64,000 nt of DNA from positions 372,001 to 436,000 of the forward strand of contig JAURXM010000132.1 in assembly GCA_030654395.1 (NCBI GenBank), written 5' to 3'. Below are positions 18,998 through 28,088 of this stretch, in pieces; position 1 is the stretch's first letter, and the number at the start of each line of letters is the position of its first letter. Source of the DNA: Aquabacterium sp. GTDB taxonomy: Bacteria; Pseudomonadota; Gammaproteobacteria; Burkholderiales; Burkholderiaceae_C. The notes beneath the pieces are model-generated. The model did not search any database. It was not told the origin of the DNA and was given only the letters and a program-made list of their open reading frames with translations. The position numbers and the translations under genes are program-made.

Positions 18998-19921
18998 ATG
19001 ACCTTGACTGAACTTCGCTATATCGTGGCCGTGGCCCGTGAACGCCATTTTGGACGTGCTGCCGAAGCTTGCTTCGTGTCGCAACCTACCTTGTCCGTTG
19101 CCGTGAAAAAGCTCGAAGACGAACTGGACGTCAAATTGTTCGAGCGGGGCAGTGCCGAGATCAGCGTCACCCCGCTGGGTGAGGACATCGTGCGGCAGGC
19201 GCAGTCGGTGCTGGAGCAAGCCCAGTTCATCAAAGAAATCGCCAAACGGGGCAAAGACCCGCTCACGGGTGTGCTGCGATTGGGCGTGATCTACACCATC
19301 GGCCCTTACCTGTTGCCCGATTTGGTACGCACAGCCATCGCCCGTGTCCCCCAAATGCCTTTGATGTTGCAAGAGAACTTCACGGTCAAGTTGCTGGAAA
19401 TGCTGCGCGCTGGCGAGCTCGATTGCGCGATCTTGGCAGAGCCGTTCATGGACACCAATCTGGCTGTGGCGCCTTTGTACGAAGAGTCCTTTATGGTCGC
19501 CGTGCCGCGCAGCCATCCCTTGGCGCTGAGGGATAAAGTCAGCGCCGATGAGCTCAAACGCGAAACCATGCTGCTGCTGGGTTCAGGGCATTGTTTCAGA
19601 GATCACGTGCTGGATGTGTGCCCTGAGTTCGCGCGTTTTTCAAGCGATGCCGAGGGGATCCGCAAGACCTTTGAGGGCTCGTCCCTAGAGACCATCAAGC
19701 ACATGGTGGCGGCGGGCATGGGCGTGACCGTGGTGCCGCGTTTGTCGGTGCCGATTGAGCCGCATCCGCACTTGGTTTTTGTGCCCTTTGATGACCCTGT
19801 GCCAACGCGCCGTGTGGTGCTCGCTTGGCGTCGCAGCTTTACCCGCTATGAGGCCATCGCAGCCTTGCGCAACGCCATTTATGCGTGCCCGCTTGAAGGC
19901 GTGACCCGCTTGACCAGTTAA
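18998..19921 (+). CDS. oxyR: Hydrogen peroxide-sensing LysR-type regulator OxyR
   Basis: A 307-residue LysR-family regulator. The N-terminal winged helix-turn-helix ('HFGRAAEACFVSQPTLSVAV') binds DNA, and the rest is the substrate-binding-like sensor domain. The redox pair is intact: 'GHCFRDHVLDVC' places cysteines at residues 199 and 208, the same numbers as in E. coli OxyR, where they form the activating disulfide. 'GSSLETIKHMVAAGMGVTVV' is also typical. So this is a functional OxyR rather than a generic LysR protein. No katG or ahpC lies next to it, so its main targets are elsewhere. The stop overlaps the convergent membrane-protein gene by 4 bases. Confidence 0.94.
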   Translation: MTLTELRYIVAVARERHFGRAAEACFVSQPTLSVAVKKLEDELDVKLFERGSAEISVTPLGEDIVRQAQSVLEQAQFIKEIAKRGKDPLTGVLRLGVIYTIGPYLLPDLVRTAIARVPQMPLMLQENFTVKLLEMLRAGELDCAILAEPFMDTNLAVAPLYEESFMVAVPRSHPLALRDKVSADELKRETMLLLGSGHCFRDHVLDVCPEFARFSSDAEGIRKTFEGSSLETIKHMVAAGMGVTVVPRLSVPIEPHPHLVFVPFDDPVPTRRVVLAWRRSFTRYEAIAALRNAIYACPLEGVTRLTS

Positions 19922-20715
19922 GCGGCAGCGTCTGTGCCAGCCGACTTTGGTGGCGCATCAAAGCACGCCACCACCGTGAAATACAGCGAGGCATAAAAGG
20001 CACCAGCCAACCACATGCCGGCGATGACCGCTATCACATCGGCGGCAGCGGGGATGGGGATCAACAGCATCAAAAGCCTGTCCAGCAGGCCTGCCACGAT
20101 CAGGATGCCCAGCCAGCTTGCGCCATAGACGATGAATGCACCCAAGTTGCGCCATGTTGCGTAGGCACTGAAGAACAGCGCTTTGCCAACGGGCATGCGT
20201 GCCCACAACACCAAAGCAGGTGTGTGCCAAAAAATCAGCGAGACCGGGATGGTCAGGGCGGCACGCCACAGCATGTCTTGCTGCACCAAAGGATTGGTTA
20301 TCAGTTCTGCAGCGTCTTTGGCAGCCTTTCTGATGGTATCCAGCGCCTCTGGATCTGGGCCCAGCCATTGTGCGATTTGCATCACCAGCAGCGTTGCCAA
20401 GATGTAGGCCCCGCCCAGTTGAGCAAAGGCGAGGCGAGGCGAATCGGGCTGTTTGATGGCTTCGATCATCACGGCGGGTGTGATGCGTTCTCCAGCCAGC
20501 GCACGACGTGTCGCCAGCATGAAGCCCATCCAGACCAAAGGCATCACGCCAACAAACAAAGCACCCATTTGTTCGGGTAGGCTCAATAAGAGCAGGGCCA
20601 CGGTGCCAACCAAGCCCAGTAGACCAATGAAGCCGAGCGGTTGTTTTCGACAGGCCAGTACACCTTGGCGTACCCACACCAGACCTTGTGAGGCCTTGAC
20701 TAATTTGAGATTCAT
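19918..20715 (-). CDS. BPSS1780-type integral membrane protein
   Basis: The ATG at 20715 overlaps the thrB stop by 4 bases (ATGA) and begins 'MNLKLVKASQGLVWVRQG', the usual N-terminus of this Burkholderiales family, so I prefer it to 20748. The product has about 265 residues and five to six hydrophobic helices, starting with 'GFIGLLGLVGTVALLLLSL'. 'TPALVLWARMPVGKALFFSA' and 'NLGAFIVYGASWLGILIVAG' fit the family. Its function is unknown. Coupling with thrB is likely only a transcriptional arrangement. The end meets oxyR tail to tail. Confidence 0.75.
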   Translation of the reverse strand: MNLKLVKASQGLVWVRQGVLACRKQPLGFIGLLGLVGTVALLLLSLPEQMGALFVGVMPLVWMGFMLATRRALAGERITPAVMIEAIKQPDSPRLAFAQLGGAYILATLLVMQIAQWLGPDPEALDTIRKAAKDAAELITNPLVQQDMLWRAALTIPVSLIFWHTPALVLWARMPVGKALFFSAYATWRNLGAFIVYGASWLGILIVAGLLDRLLMLLIPIPAAADVIAVIAGMWLAGAFYASLYFTVVACFDAPPKSAGTDAAA

Positions 20716-21686
20716 GTTTGAGCCGTGTTCTGGCGCTGATACGACCATGGCTGATTGCGCCTCAGCGTAAGCACCCGTTCGAAGTGGGCTGGATCGTGGG
20801 CTTGAAGCACGGCCGCATCACGTGGCAGGAAAAAATCCCACAGGCGCGATGTCCAGAACCGCAAAGCGGCAGCGCGCATGAGCTCAGGCAGCAGCGCTAT
20901 TTCGCTATCTGACAGGGTGCGTTGCATGTCGTAGGCTTGCACAAAAGCTTGGGCACGCACCGGGTCGATGGCGCCTGTTGTCAGATCGATACACCAGTCA
21001 TTGAGGCACACCGCGATGTCAAAGCCAAAGCTGTCGCAACCAGCGAAGTAAAAATCAAAAAAACCTGACAGCTTGGCGCCATCAAACATCACGTTGTCCC
21101 TGAACAGGTCGGCGTGAATGGGGCCACGAGGCAAGGCCTGAAAGGCGCTCGTGCTAGCCAGTGCAACTTGGTGCGCCAACTCGGATTCGATCAATGCGGT
21201 TTGGTCGGCTGACAGATACGGGCGCACAACGGGCACGGTCTCTATCCACCAATCTAGACCCCGCAAATTGGGTTGCTGGTGGGGGTAGTCAGCGCCAGCC
21301 AAGTGCATGCGTGCCAGCATGGCGCCGACTTGGGCGCAGTCCGCAGCCTGTGGTGCCAGTTGATTGCGGCCCTTTAACCGGGTGACGACAGCGGCCGGCT
21401 TGCCATTGAGGCTGTGCAAGATCTCGCCTTGTGCATTGGCTTGCGGTGCGGGCACCGAGATGCCGCGTGAAGCCAAATGGTGCATCAGGTTCAAGTAAAA
21501 CGGCAGTTGCTCAGCCGTCAATCGCTCAAACAAGGTCAACACATAGTCGCCCTTGTCGGTGCTGACAAAGTAATTGGTGTTCTCTATGCCCGAGGCGCAA
21601 CCCTGCAGCGTGTGCAAGGTGCCCAGATCCAGCGCACGTAACAAGCCCGCAGCTTCGGGCTGGGACACTTCAGTGAAAACGGCCAT
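20712..21686 (-). CDS. thrB: Homoserine kinase (aminoglycoside phosphotransferase-fold ThrB)
   Basis: I use the ATG at 21686 ('MAVFTEVSQPEAAGLLRALD'), the typical start of this family, four codons inside the track ORF. The protein has about 324 residues. The APH-like kinase fold is visible: 'GIENTNYFVST' in the nucleotide region, the catalytic loop 'GPIHADLFRDNVMFDG' and the metal-binding 'GFFDFYFAGCDSFGFDIAVC'. It phosphorylates homoserine for threonine synthesis. This is the unrelated APH-type kinase used by many beta- and gammaproteobacteria rather than the GHMP-type ThrB of E. coli. The 5' gap to the omp gene (21687-21930) must contain divergent promoters. Confidence 0.9.
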   Translation of the reverse strand: MAVFTEVSQPEAAGLLRALDLGTLHTLQGCASGIENTNYFVSTDKGDYVLTLFERLTAEQLPFYLNLMHHLASRGISVPAPQANAQGEILHSLNGKPAAVVTRLKGRNQLAPQAADCAQVGAMLARMHLAGADYPHQQPNLRGLDWWIETVPVVRPYLSADQTALIESELAHQVALASTSAFQALPRGPIHADLFRDNVMFDGAKLSGFFDFYFAGCDSFGFDIAVCLNDWCIDLTTGAIDPVRAQAFVQAYDMQRTLSDSEIALLPELMRAAALRFWTSRLWDFFLPRDAAVLQAHDPAHFERVLTLRRNQPWSYQRQNTAQT

Positions 21687-21930
21687 GAGACATGTCAAGA
21701 CATCGAAAAAAGCAAAACCCCGAGCGACAAAAAGGTACGCATTAGGGGGGAACCCGCAAGCAGATGTGGCGGCAAACCTCAGCTTAGGCGTAAACCCTCA
21801 TGCTCGGGGGGAAGACGAGAGTGTGATTGTAGGAGTCCCTGTGGCAGACTCCACGGGATATTGACAATGTTCGCTCACCGAATTGCGGGGGGCGTGCAGT
21901 TTTTCTATAACGAGGAACCGGCACAGCATC

Positions 21931-22539
21931 ATGACTACTTTTGCAAAGCGTAAAAATTTAACAGTTTCTGCCGTATTGGCTGCAGTGCTGTCTGTTATCA
22001 GTTTGTCTGCGGCGGCGCAGGTTCCTCAGTCTGCCCCTCTGGGTATTTATGGCGGCGCCAATTTCGGTGTCGGTGCTGCGCAGTGGGAGTGCGGGACGTC
22101 TTGCAACCGCGCCACCTTCAGCGGCAAGGTGTTTGGCGGTAAGCGCCTGACACCCGGTTTGGCAGCAGAGATTAACTACATGTTTTTTGGCGGCCTTGAC
22201 CGTGCCAATGACACAGCGAAGATTGCGCAGACAGGCATCTCCAGCGAGCGTCAAAAGTACCGTGCTTTGACAGTGGGCATCAATTGGGAAGTCGAGTTGC
22301 TGGAAGACTTCACCAACCATTTGCGTGTGGGTTGGGCCTTTACCCGTCGCAGCGATCAAATCGTCTATGCCGATGGGTCAACCGCACGCGTCAAGACTTA
22401 TGGCGGTGCGCCTTACTTTGGCGCAGGCCTGTCGTTTCGTGTGACAGAACAATTGCGTCTGGTTAACGGTTTTGACTACGTCATTGACGGCAAGCAGAGT
22501 TACTACTTGTTCTCCGTTGGTGCTTCTACCGAGTTTTAA
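21931..22539 (+). CDS. Small outer-membrane beta-barrel protein
   Basis: The ATG at 21931 ('MTTFAKRKNLTVSAVLAAVL') is preceded by GAGGAA and gives about 202 residues, so I prefer it to 21883. A signal peptide with cleavage near 'LSAAAQ' is clear. The mature part shows alternating hydrophobic strands and ends in 'YYLFSVGASTEF', with the terminal Phe recognised by the BAM machinery. It resembles small OmpA/OmpW-like barrels of about eight strands. There are two cysteines ('WECGTSCNRATF') in a likely loop, probably a disulfide. The function is unknown. The upstream gap includes a GGAGTC/GACTCC inverted repeat at 21832-21852 of no clear role. Confidence 0.72.
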   Translation: MTTFAKRKNLTVSAVLAAVLSVISLSAAAQVPQSAPLGIYGGANFGVGAAQWECGTSCNRATFSGKVFGGKRLTPGLAAEINYMFFGGLDRANDTAKIAQTGISSERQKYRALTVGINWEVELLEDFTNHLRVGWAFTRRSDQIVYADGSTARVKTYGGAPYFGAGLSFRVTEQLRLVNGFDYVIDGKQSYYLFSVGASTEF

Positions 22540-22590
22540 CAGTCGGCAAGTGCGCGCAGGCCAACTCAGTCTGGCCTCACAATCCGGGGC

Positions 22591-25434
22591 ATGAATGCCC
22601 CGGAAATCACTTCAGGCGACAGCCGCCCAACCCTTCTCTTGGTAGATGGCTCTAGCTATCTCTACCGCGCCTTCCACGCCATGCCCGATCTGCGCGGGCC
22701 GCTGGGCGAACCAACTGGCGCCATGCACGGCGTAGTCAACATGTTGGGTTGGCTGCGTGAGCACATCGCGGCCGAACACGCGGTCTGTGTTTTTGATGCC
22801 AAAGGCCCCACCTTCCGCGACGAGTGGTACCCCGAGTACAAGGCGAACCGCCCGTCGATGCCCGATGATCTTCGTGCGCAGATTGAGCCCATCCATGAGG
22901 CGGTCAAGCTGTTGGGTTGGCCTGTTCTTGAAGTGCCCGGCATCGAGGCCGATGACGCCATCGGTACGCTTGCCCGAGTGGCTGCGGCCTGCGGACACAA
23001 GGTCGTCATCTCTACCGGCGACAAGGATCTGGCCCAGTTGGTCAATCCGCATGTCTCGCTGATCAACACCATGGCCAAACCGCCTGAGGTGCTGGACATC
23101 CCCGGCGTGCAGGCAAAATTTGGTGTGCCCCCTGATCGCATCATCGACTACTTGACCTTGATCGGCGACACGGTAGACAACGTACCGGGCGTTGAAAAGG
23201 TCGGTCCCAAGACGGCTGTGAAGTGGCTGGCCGAACATGACACGCTAGAAGGCGTGATGGCCGCAGCCGACGGCATCAAAGGCGTGGTGGGCGAGAACCT
23301 GCGCAAGGCTTTGGACTGGCTGCCTCAGGGGCGCAAACTCATCACCGTCAAGCTGGACTGCGATCTCACGGGTTATGTGCCCGAGTGGCCTTCGCTCGAT
23401 GCGCTGGCGTTCAAAGACCCAGATCAACGCGGCTTGTTGGATTTCTACACACGGTTTGGCTTTCGCGGCGCCCGCGCAGAGCTTGAAAAAAAGCTGGGCG
23501 GCAAAGCACCTCAGGCTGATAAGCCCACCAAAGCCCGCAAGCCCAGTGACACAGGTGACTTGTTTGGTGGTGAAGCCGAAGCACCAACAGCAAGCATGGA
23601 CGTGCCCGAGGCCACCCCGAGTCAGTTTGACGCCCACTACGACACCATCCTAGATTGGCCTGCATTTGATCAGTGGTTCGCCCGTATCCAAGCGGCCGAC
23701 CTGGTCGCTTTTGATACCGAGACTGATTCATTAGAGCCCCTGAAAGCCCGCATCGTAGGCTTGAGCTTTTCAGACAAAGTGGGGCAGGCCTGCTACATCC
23801 CACTGCGCCACGAAGGCCCTGATGCGCCCGTTCAATTGCCGCTGGATGAGGTGTTGGCCAAGCTCAAACCTTGGCTGGAGGACGCCACGCGTGCCAAGGT
23901 CGGCCAGAACATCAAGTACGACACCCATGTGGTGGCCAACCATGGCATCGTCATGCGTGGATATGCGCACGACACGATGCTGCAAAGCTATGTGCTGGAA
24001 GCGCACCGGCCACACAATTTGGCCAGTTTGGCGCAGCGCTTTACAGGGCGCAGCGGCCTGAGTTATGAAGATGTCGCAGGCAAGGGTGCGCAGCAGATTC
24101 CGTTTGCGCAGGTGGCTGTTGATGTCGCATCGACCTATTCCAGCGAAGACAGTGACCTGACCTTGCATGTGCACCAAACCTTGTGGCCACAGCTAGAGGC
24201 CGAGCCCGGTTTGCGTGACATTTACGAGCGTTTTGAAATGCCCGCCTCGCGTGTCTTGCAGCGCATTGAGCGCAACGGGGTGCTGATCGATCGTGCCTTG
24301 CTGGCGCAGCAAAGCCATGAGTTAGGACAGCGCATTTTGGTGCTGGAGCAAGAGGCTTACGAGCTTGCAGGCCAGCCCTTTAACCTCGGATCGCCCAAAC
24401 AGATTGGCGAAATCTTGTTCGTCAAGCAAGGCCTGCCAGTGGTCAAAAAGACCGCATCCGGTGCGCCATCCACGAACGAAGAAGTGCTGGAAAAACTGGC
24501 GGAGGACTACCCCCTGCCTGCGCGCATCTTGGCCTACCGCAGCATGGCCAAGCTCAAGTCGACCTACACAGACAAGCTGCCCTTGATGATCAACTCCGAG
24601 ACGGGCCGGGTGCATACCAATTATGCGCAAGCCGTGGCTGTCACGGGTCGCCTGTCCAGCAACGACCCCAATTTGCAGAACATCCCGGTGCGCACGGCAG
24701 AGGGTCGCCGCATCCGTGAGGCCTTCATTGCGCCACCCGGTCATGTCATCGTCTCGGCCGACTATTCGCAAATTGAGCTGCGCATCATGGCGCACATCTC
24801 CGAAGATGAGAATCTGCTGCGTGCCTTTGCCGAGGGGCAGGACGTGCACCGTGCGACCGCCAGTGAGATCTTCGGGGTGACGCCGACTGAGGTCAGCAGC
24901 GAGCAGCGCCGCTATGCCAAGGTGATCAATTTTGGCTTGATCTACGGCATGAGCGCCTTTGGCTTGGCGCAAAACCTGGGCATTGAGCGTTCAGCGGCAT
25001 CGGCCTATATTGAGCGCTACTTCACGCGCTACCCCGGTGTGAAGCGCTATATGGATGAAACCCGTGCCATCGCCAAGTCCCAGGGTTATGTCGAAACGGT
25101 GTTTGGCAGGCGCCTGTGGTTGCCCGAGATCAACAGCGCCAATGGTCCCAGCCGCGCAGGTGCTGAACGAGCCGCCATCAATGCGCCGATGCAGGGCACG
25201 GCCGCCGATTTGATCAAGCTGTCCATGGTGGCGGTTCAGGATCAACTCGATGCGCAGCAAAAGGCCACCTTGATGATCATGCAGGTGCACGATGAACTGG
25301 TTTTTGAAGTGCCCGAGACCGAATTGGATTGGGTGCGCACCGAAGTGCCACGTCTGATGGCCGAGGTGGCTCAGTTGCGTGTGCCCTTGTTGGCTGAAGT
25401 CGGCTTTGGCACGAATTGGGAGTCTGCGCACTAA
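22591..25434 (+). CDS. polA: DNA polymerase I
   Basis: A 947-residue enzyme with all three activities. Residues 1-290 are the 5' nuclease used for primer removal ('LLVDGSSYLYRAFHAMPDLR', 'GIEADDAIGTLA'). A low-complexity linker precedes the 3'-5' proofreading domain, whose catalytic 'VAFDTETDSLEPL' near residue 374 is intact. The polymerase domain has motif A 'VIVSADYSQIELRIMAH', motif B 'RRYAKVINFGLIYG' and motif C 'MQVHDELVFEVPE'. It fills gaps in replication and repair. The start ATG lies 51 bases after the omp gene; AGGCCA/TGGCCT inverted repeat at 22558-22577 sits between them but has no T run. Confidence 0.96.
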   Translation: MNAPEITSGDSRPTLLLVDGSSYLYRAFHAMPDLRGPLGEPTGAMHGVVNMLGWLREHIAAEHAVCVFDAKGPTFRDEWYPEYKANRPSMPDDLRAQIEPIHEAVKLLGWPVLEVPGIEADDAIGTLARVAAACGHKVVISTGDKDLAQLVNPHVSLINTMAKPPEVLDIPGVQAKFGVPPDRIIDYLTLIGDTVDNVPGVEKVGPKTAVKWLAEHDTLEGVMAAADGIKGVVGENLRKALDWLPQGRKLITVKLDCDLTGYVPEWPSLDALAFKDPDQRGLLDFYTRFGFRGARAELEKKLGGKAPQADKPTKARKPSDTGDLFGGEAEAPTASMDVPEATPSQFDAHYDTILDWPAFDQWFARIQAADLVAFDTETDSLEPLKARIVGLSFSDKVGQACYIPLRHEGPDAPVQLPLDEVLAKLKPWLEDATRAKVGQNIKYDTHVVANHGIVMRGYAHDTMLQSYVLEAHRPHNLASLAQRFTGRSGLSYEDVAGKGAQQIPFAQVAVDVASTYSSEDSDLTLHVHQTLWPQLEAEPGLRDIYERFEMPASRVLQRIERNGVLIDRALLAQQSHELGQRILVLEQEAYELAGQPFNLGSPKQIGEILFVKQGLPVVKKTASGAPSTNEEVLEKLAEDYPLPARILAYRSMAKLKSTYTDKLPLMINSETGRVHTNYAQAVAVTGRLSSNDPNLQNIPVRTAEGRRIREAFIAPPGHVIVSADYSQIELRIMAHISEDENLLRAFAEGQDVHRATASEIFGVTPTEVSSEQRRYAKVINFGLIYGMSAFGLAQNLGIERSAASAYIERYFTRYPGVKRYMDETRAIAKSQGYVETVFGRRLWLPEINSANGPSRAGAERAAINAPMQGTAADLIKLSMVAVQDQLDAQQKATLMIMQVHDELVFEVPETELDWVRTEVPRLMAEVAQLRVPLLAEVGFGTNWESAH

Positions 25435-25476
25435 GAGGCCTGTGTCATCATTCAGACATGGGTTGAGTCATAAACT

Positions 25477-27552
25477 GTGGGTTTAAATGGAGCGCGTCCT
25501 CAGGTGTCTGGCATTTCTGGTGTGAAATTGTTGAGCCGTGAACAGGCCATCTTGGAGTTCAACCGCAGGGTGCTTGCACAGGCCCAGCGCGAGGACGTTC
25601 CGCTGATTGAGCGTTTGCGCTATATCTGTATCGTCTCATCGAATATGGACGAGTTCTTTGAGGTGCGTTACGCCGACGTGCTCGAAGCATCCCGCACACG
25701 CGGTACGGGCATTGGCCCCCAGTACATTGCTGATGTGGCCAAAGAGGCCCACCAGTTGGTCGACGACCAGTATCAAATTTTCAACGAAGTGCTCGGTCCG
25801 GCACTGCGCGAGGCTGGTGTTTTCATCCTCAACCACGCGCACCGCAATGCCGAGCAACGCGAGTGGGTTGCTAATTTCTTTCACAAACAGGTTCAGCCTT
25901 TGCTGGTACCTATTGGCCTAGACCCTTCTCACCCCTTTCCTCAGGTCGCCAATAAGACGCTCAATTTCATTGTGCGTTTGGGTGGTCGCGACGCTTTTGG
26001 TCGAGATAACGACATCGCCATCGTGCGCATTCCACGCGTGCTGCCCCGGGTTATTCGCCTGCCCGATGCGATTTCAGGAGGCAAGCAAGCCTTCGTGTTG
26101 CTGTCCAGCATCATCCGCTCTCATCTGGAGGAGTTGTTTGCTGGCCGAGAGATCAAGGCTTTTTCGCAGTTTCGCCTGACCCGGGATTCGGACATCGATG
26201 TCGACGAAGACGATGTCACCGATTTGCGTCAAGCCCTGCGCTCAAAAATGAGCACACGTCAGTTCGGTCAGTCTGTGCGTCTTGAGGTGGTATTCAATTG
26301 CCCGGACGATCTGTCTGGCTTTTTGCTGGAGCAATTCGGCCTGAACCAACAAGCTTTGTTCAGAGTCAATGGCCCGGTCAACTTGGTGCGCCTCACGCAG
26401 TTGATTGACCAAATCAATGCAGATAACTTGCGTTTCGAGCCGTACCAAGCTGGTTGGCCTGAGTGCCTGCCCCAGAGCGGCGGCATGTTTGAATACCTGC
26501 GTCACCATGACTGCTTGCTGCACCACCCGTTTGAGTCTTTCGACGCTGTAGTGGGTTTCCTGCGTGAAGCTGTTTACGACCCTGATGTGTTGGCCATCAA
26601 GCAAACCATCTACCGCACAGGCAGCGAGTCTGTGTTGATGGAGTTGCTGCTAGAGGCCGTGCGCCGTGGCAAAGAAGTGCTGGCTGTCGTGGAGTTAAAG
26701 GCCCGCTTTGACGAAGAGGCCAACATCAACTGGGCTGAGCGGCTAGAGGCGCTGGGTGCCCAGGTCGTGTACGGCATTGTGGGCCTCAAGACCCACGGCA
26801 AGATGATGCTGATCACACGCCGAGAGGGCGGGCGCCTGCGCCGCTATGCGCACTTGTCAACGGGTAATTACAACCCTAAGACCGCGCAGCTGTACACCGA
26901 TCTGGGTTACCTCACCAGCAACCTAGAGTTGACGGGTGATGTGGACATGATTTTCAGCCAGCTGTCGAGCCTGACGCAGCAACGATCGGCTCGGCAACTT
27001 CTGTTGGCGCCCTTTAGCATGCAGGATCAGCAAATCAAGCTGATTCGCAAGGTGGCCGATGCGGCCCAAGCTGGTAAGTCGGCGCGCATTGTGCTCAAGC
27101 TCAACTCGTTGACCGATGGGCCTTTGATTGAGGCATTGATCGAAGCGGGGCAGGCAGGTGTCAGCATTGATTTGATCGTCCGTGGTGCTTGTGTTTTGCC
27201 GCCAGGCATCGATGGCTTGACGGATAACATCCGGGTGCGTTCGGTGGTGGGGCGCATGCTAGAGCACACGCGCATTTTGTACTTCCGATGGGGCGATGGT
27301 GAGGCGAATGAGGCGCTTTACCTGTCTAGTGCCGACTGGATGAACCGCAATATGACGCGGCGTATCGAGGTAGCTTGGCCCGTGCGAGACACGACGCTGC
27401 GTCAACGCGTGATCGACGAATGCCTTGTGCCTTATTTGATGGATGGCTTGGACGCTTGGCGCTTGCTCAGTGATGGTCGATACGAGCGTGTGTCACAAGA
27501 TGGGTTCAGTGCGCAGCAAGCGCTGATGGCTCGCCATCGGGCCGTGTGTTGA
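25477..27552 (+). CDS. ppk: Polyphosphate kinase 1
   Basis: A 691-residue Ppk1 from a GTG start. It makes inorganic polyphosphate from ATP reversibly. The N-terminal domain has 'LSREQAILEFNRRVLAQAQR' and 'SSNMDEFFEVRYADV'. The phospholipase D-like catalytic half carries 'KARFDEEANINWAERLEALG' and the autophosphorylated His in 'GLKTHGKMMLITR' at about residue 440, with the second His in 'GRMLEHTRILYF'. Length is normal. sixA follows 8 bases later, so the two likely form an operon; the pairing is common in betaproteobacteria. Confidence 0.95.
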   Translation: MGLNGARPQVSGISGVKLLSREQAILEFNRRVLAQAQREDVPLIERLRYICIVSSNMDEFFEVRYADVLEASRTRGTGIGPQYIADVAKEAHQLVDDQYQIFNEVLGPALREAGVFILNHAHRNAEQREWVANFFHKQVQPLLVPIGLDPSHPFPQVANKTLNFIVRLGGRDAFGRDNDIAIVRIPRVLPRVIRLPDAISGGKQAFVLLSSIIRSHLEELFAGREIKAFSQFRLTRDSDIDVDEDDVTDLRQALRSKMSTRQFGQSVRLEVVFNCPDDLSGFLLEQFGLNQQALFRVNGPVNLVRLTQLIDQINADNLRFEPYQAGWPECLPQSGGMFEYLRHHDCLLHHPFESFDAVVGFLREAVYDPDVLAIKQTIYRTGSESVLMELLLEAVRRGKEVLAVVELKARFDEEANINWAERLEALGAQVVYGIVGLKTHGKMMLITRREGGRLRRYAHLSTGNYNPKTAQLYTDLGYLTSNLELTGDVDMIFSQLSSLTQQRSARQLLLAPFSMQDQQIKLIRKVADAAQAGKSARIVLKLNSLTDGPLIEALIEAGQAGVSIDLIVRGACVLPPGIDGLTDNIRVRSVVGRMLEHTRILYFRWGDGEANEALYLSSADWMNRNMTRRIEVAWPVRDTTLRQRVIDECLVPYLMDGLDAWRLLSDGRYERVSQDGFSAQQALMARHRAVC

Positions 27553-27559
27553 GTCCACA

Positions 27560-28024
27560 ATGGATTTGATTTTGTGGCGACATGCCCAAGCGCAGGCCTT
27601 GTCCACCGACATGAATCAGGACATGGCGCGTGAGTTGACACGCAAGGGCTCACACCAAGCTGATCAAATGGCCAAATGGCTCAACAAGCGTTTGCCCGGC
27701 ACAGTACGTGTACTGGCTAGTCCGGCCAAACGCACGCAGCAAACGGCCAAGGCTTTGGGTAGGCCCTTTCACACCGTGCAGGAGATCAACCCTCAGGCGT
27801 CGGTTGACGATTTGTGGGCGGCAGCATGTTGGCCCACCCTGAAGGACACGGTGGTGATCGTGGGACATCAGCCGACTTTGGGTCTGCTGGCTGCCCGCTT
27901 GCTAACGGGGCAGGACTTGGCTTGGTCGGTGCGCAAGGGTGCTGTGTGGTGGTTGCGTTTAACCGACCGCGAGGGCGGGCAGCAGGTTGCCTTGCATGCA
28001 GTCCAGTCCCCCGACTTTTTGTAA
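27560..28024 (+). CDS. sixA: Phosphohistidine phosphatase SixA
   Basis: A 154-residue histidine phosphatase. The catalytic RHx motif 'LWRHAQA' puts the nucleophilic His at residue 8, and 'VLASPAKRTQQTAKALG' and 'VVIVGHQPTLGLLAARLL' supply the remaining active-site Arg and His. SixA removes phosphate from phosphohistidine proteins; in E. coli it acts on the nitrogen phosphotransferase system. Here it lies directly downstream of ppk, whose catalytic intermediate is itself a phosphohistidine, an interesting but untested link. Confidence 0.88.
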   Translation: MDLILWRHAQAQALSTDMNQDMARELTRKGSHQADQMAKWLNKRLPGTVRVLASPAKRTQQTAKALGRPFHTVQEINPQASVDDLWAAACWPTLKDTVVIVGHQPTLGLLAARLLTGQDLAWSVRKGAVWWLRLTDREGGQQVALHAVQSPDFL

Positions 28025-28088
28025 GTTGGGTAAATCCCCCGGATAATGGCGACAGGTACCAATTCAGGTTGCCGGAGGTTGCGCATTC

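Noticed and set aside
21574-21864. Plus-strand 96-residue ORF between thrB and the omp gene
   Set aside because: Half of it is antisense to thrB and it has no ribosome site or recognisable domain; the rest is promoter-region sequence.
21861-21911. TTGACA (21861) or TTGCGG-N17-TATAAC (21883-21911) as the omp promoter
   Set aside because: TTGACA lacks a -10 at proper spacing; the second would start transcription after the GAGGAA ribosome site.
22558-22577. AGGCCA/TGGCCT inverted repeat as a terminator after the omp gene
   Set aside because: Stem of only 6 bp with an 8-base loop and no T run, so not convincing.
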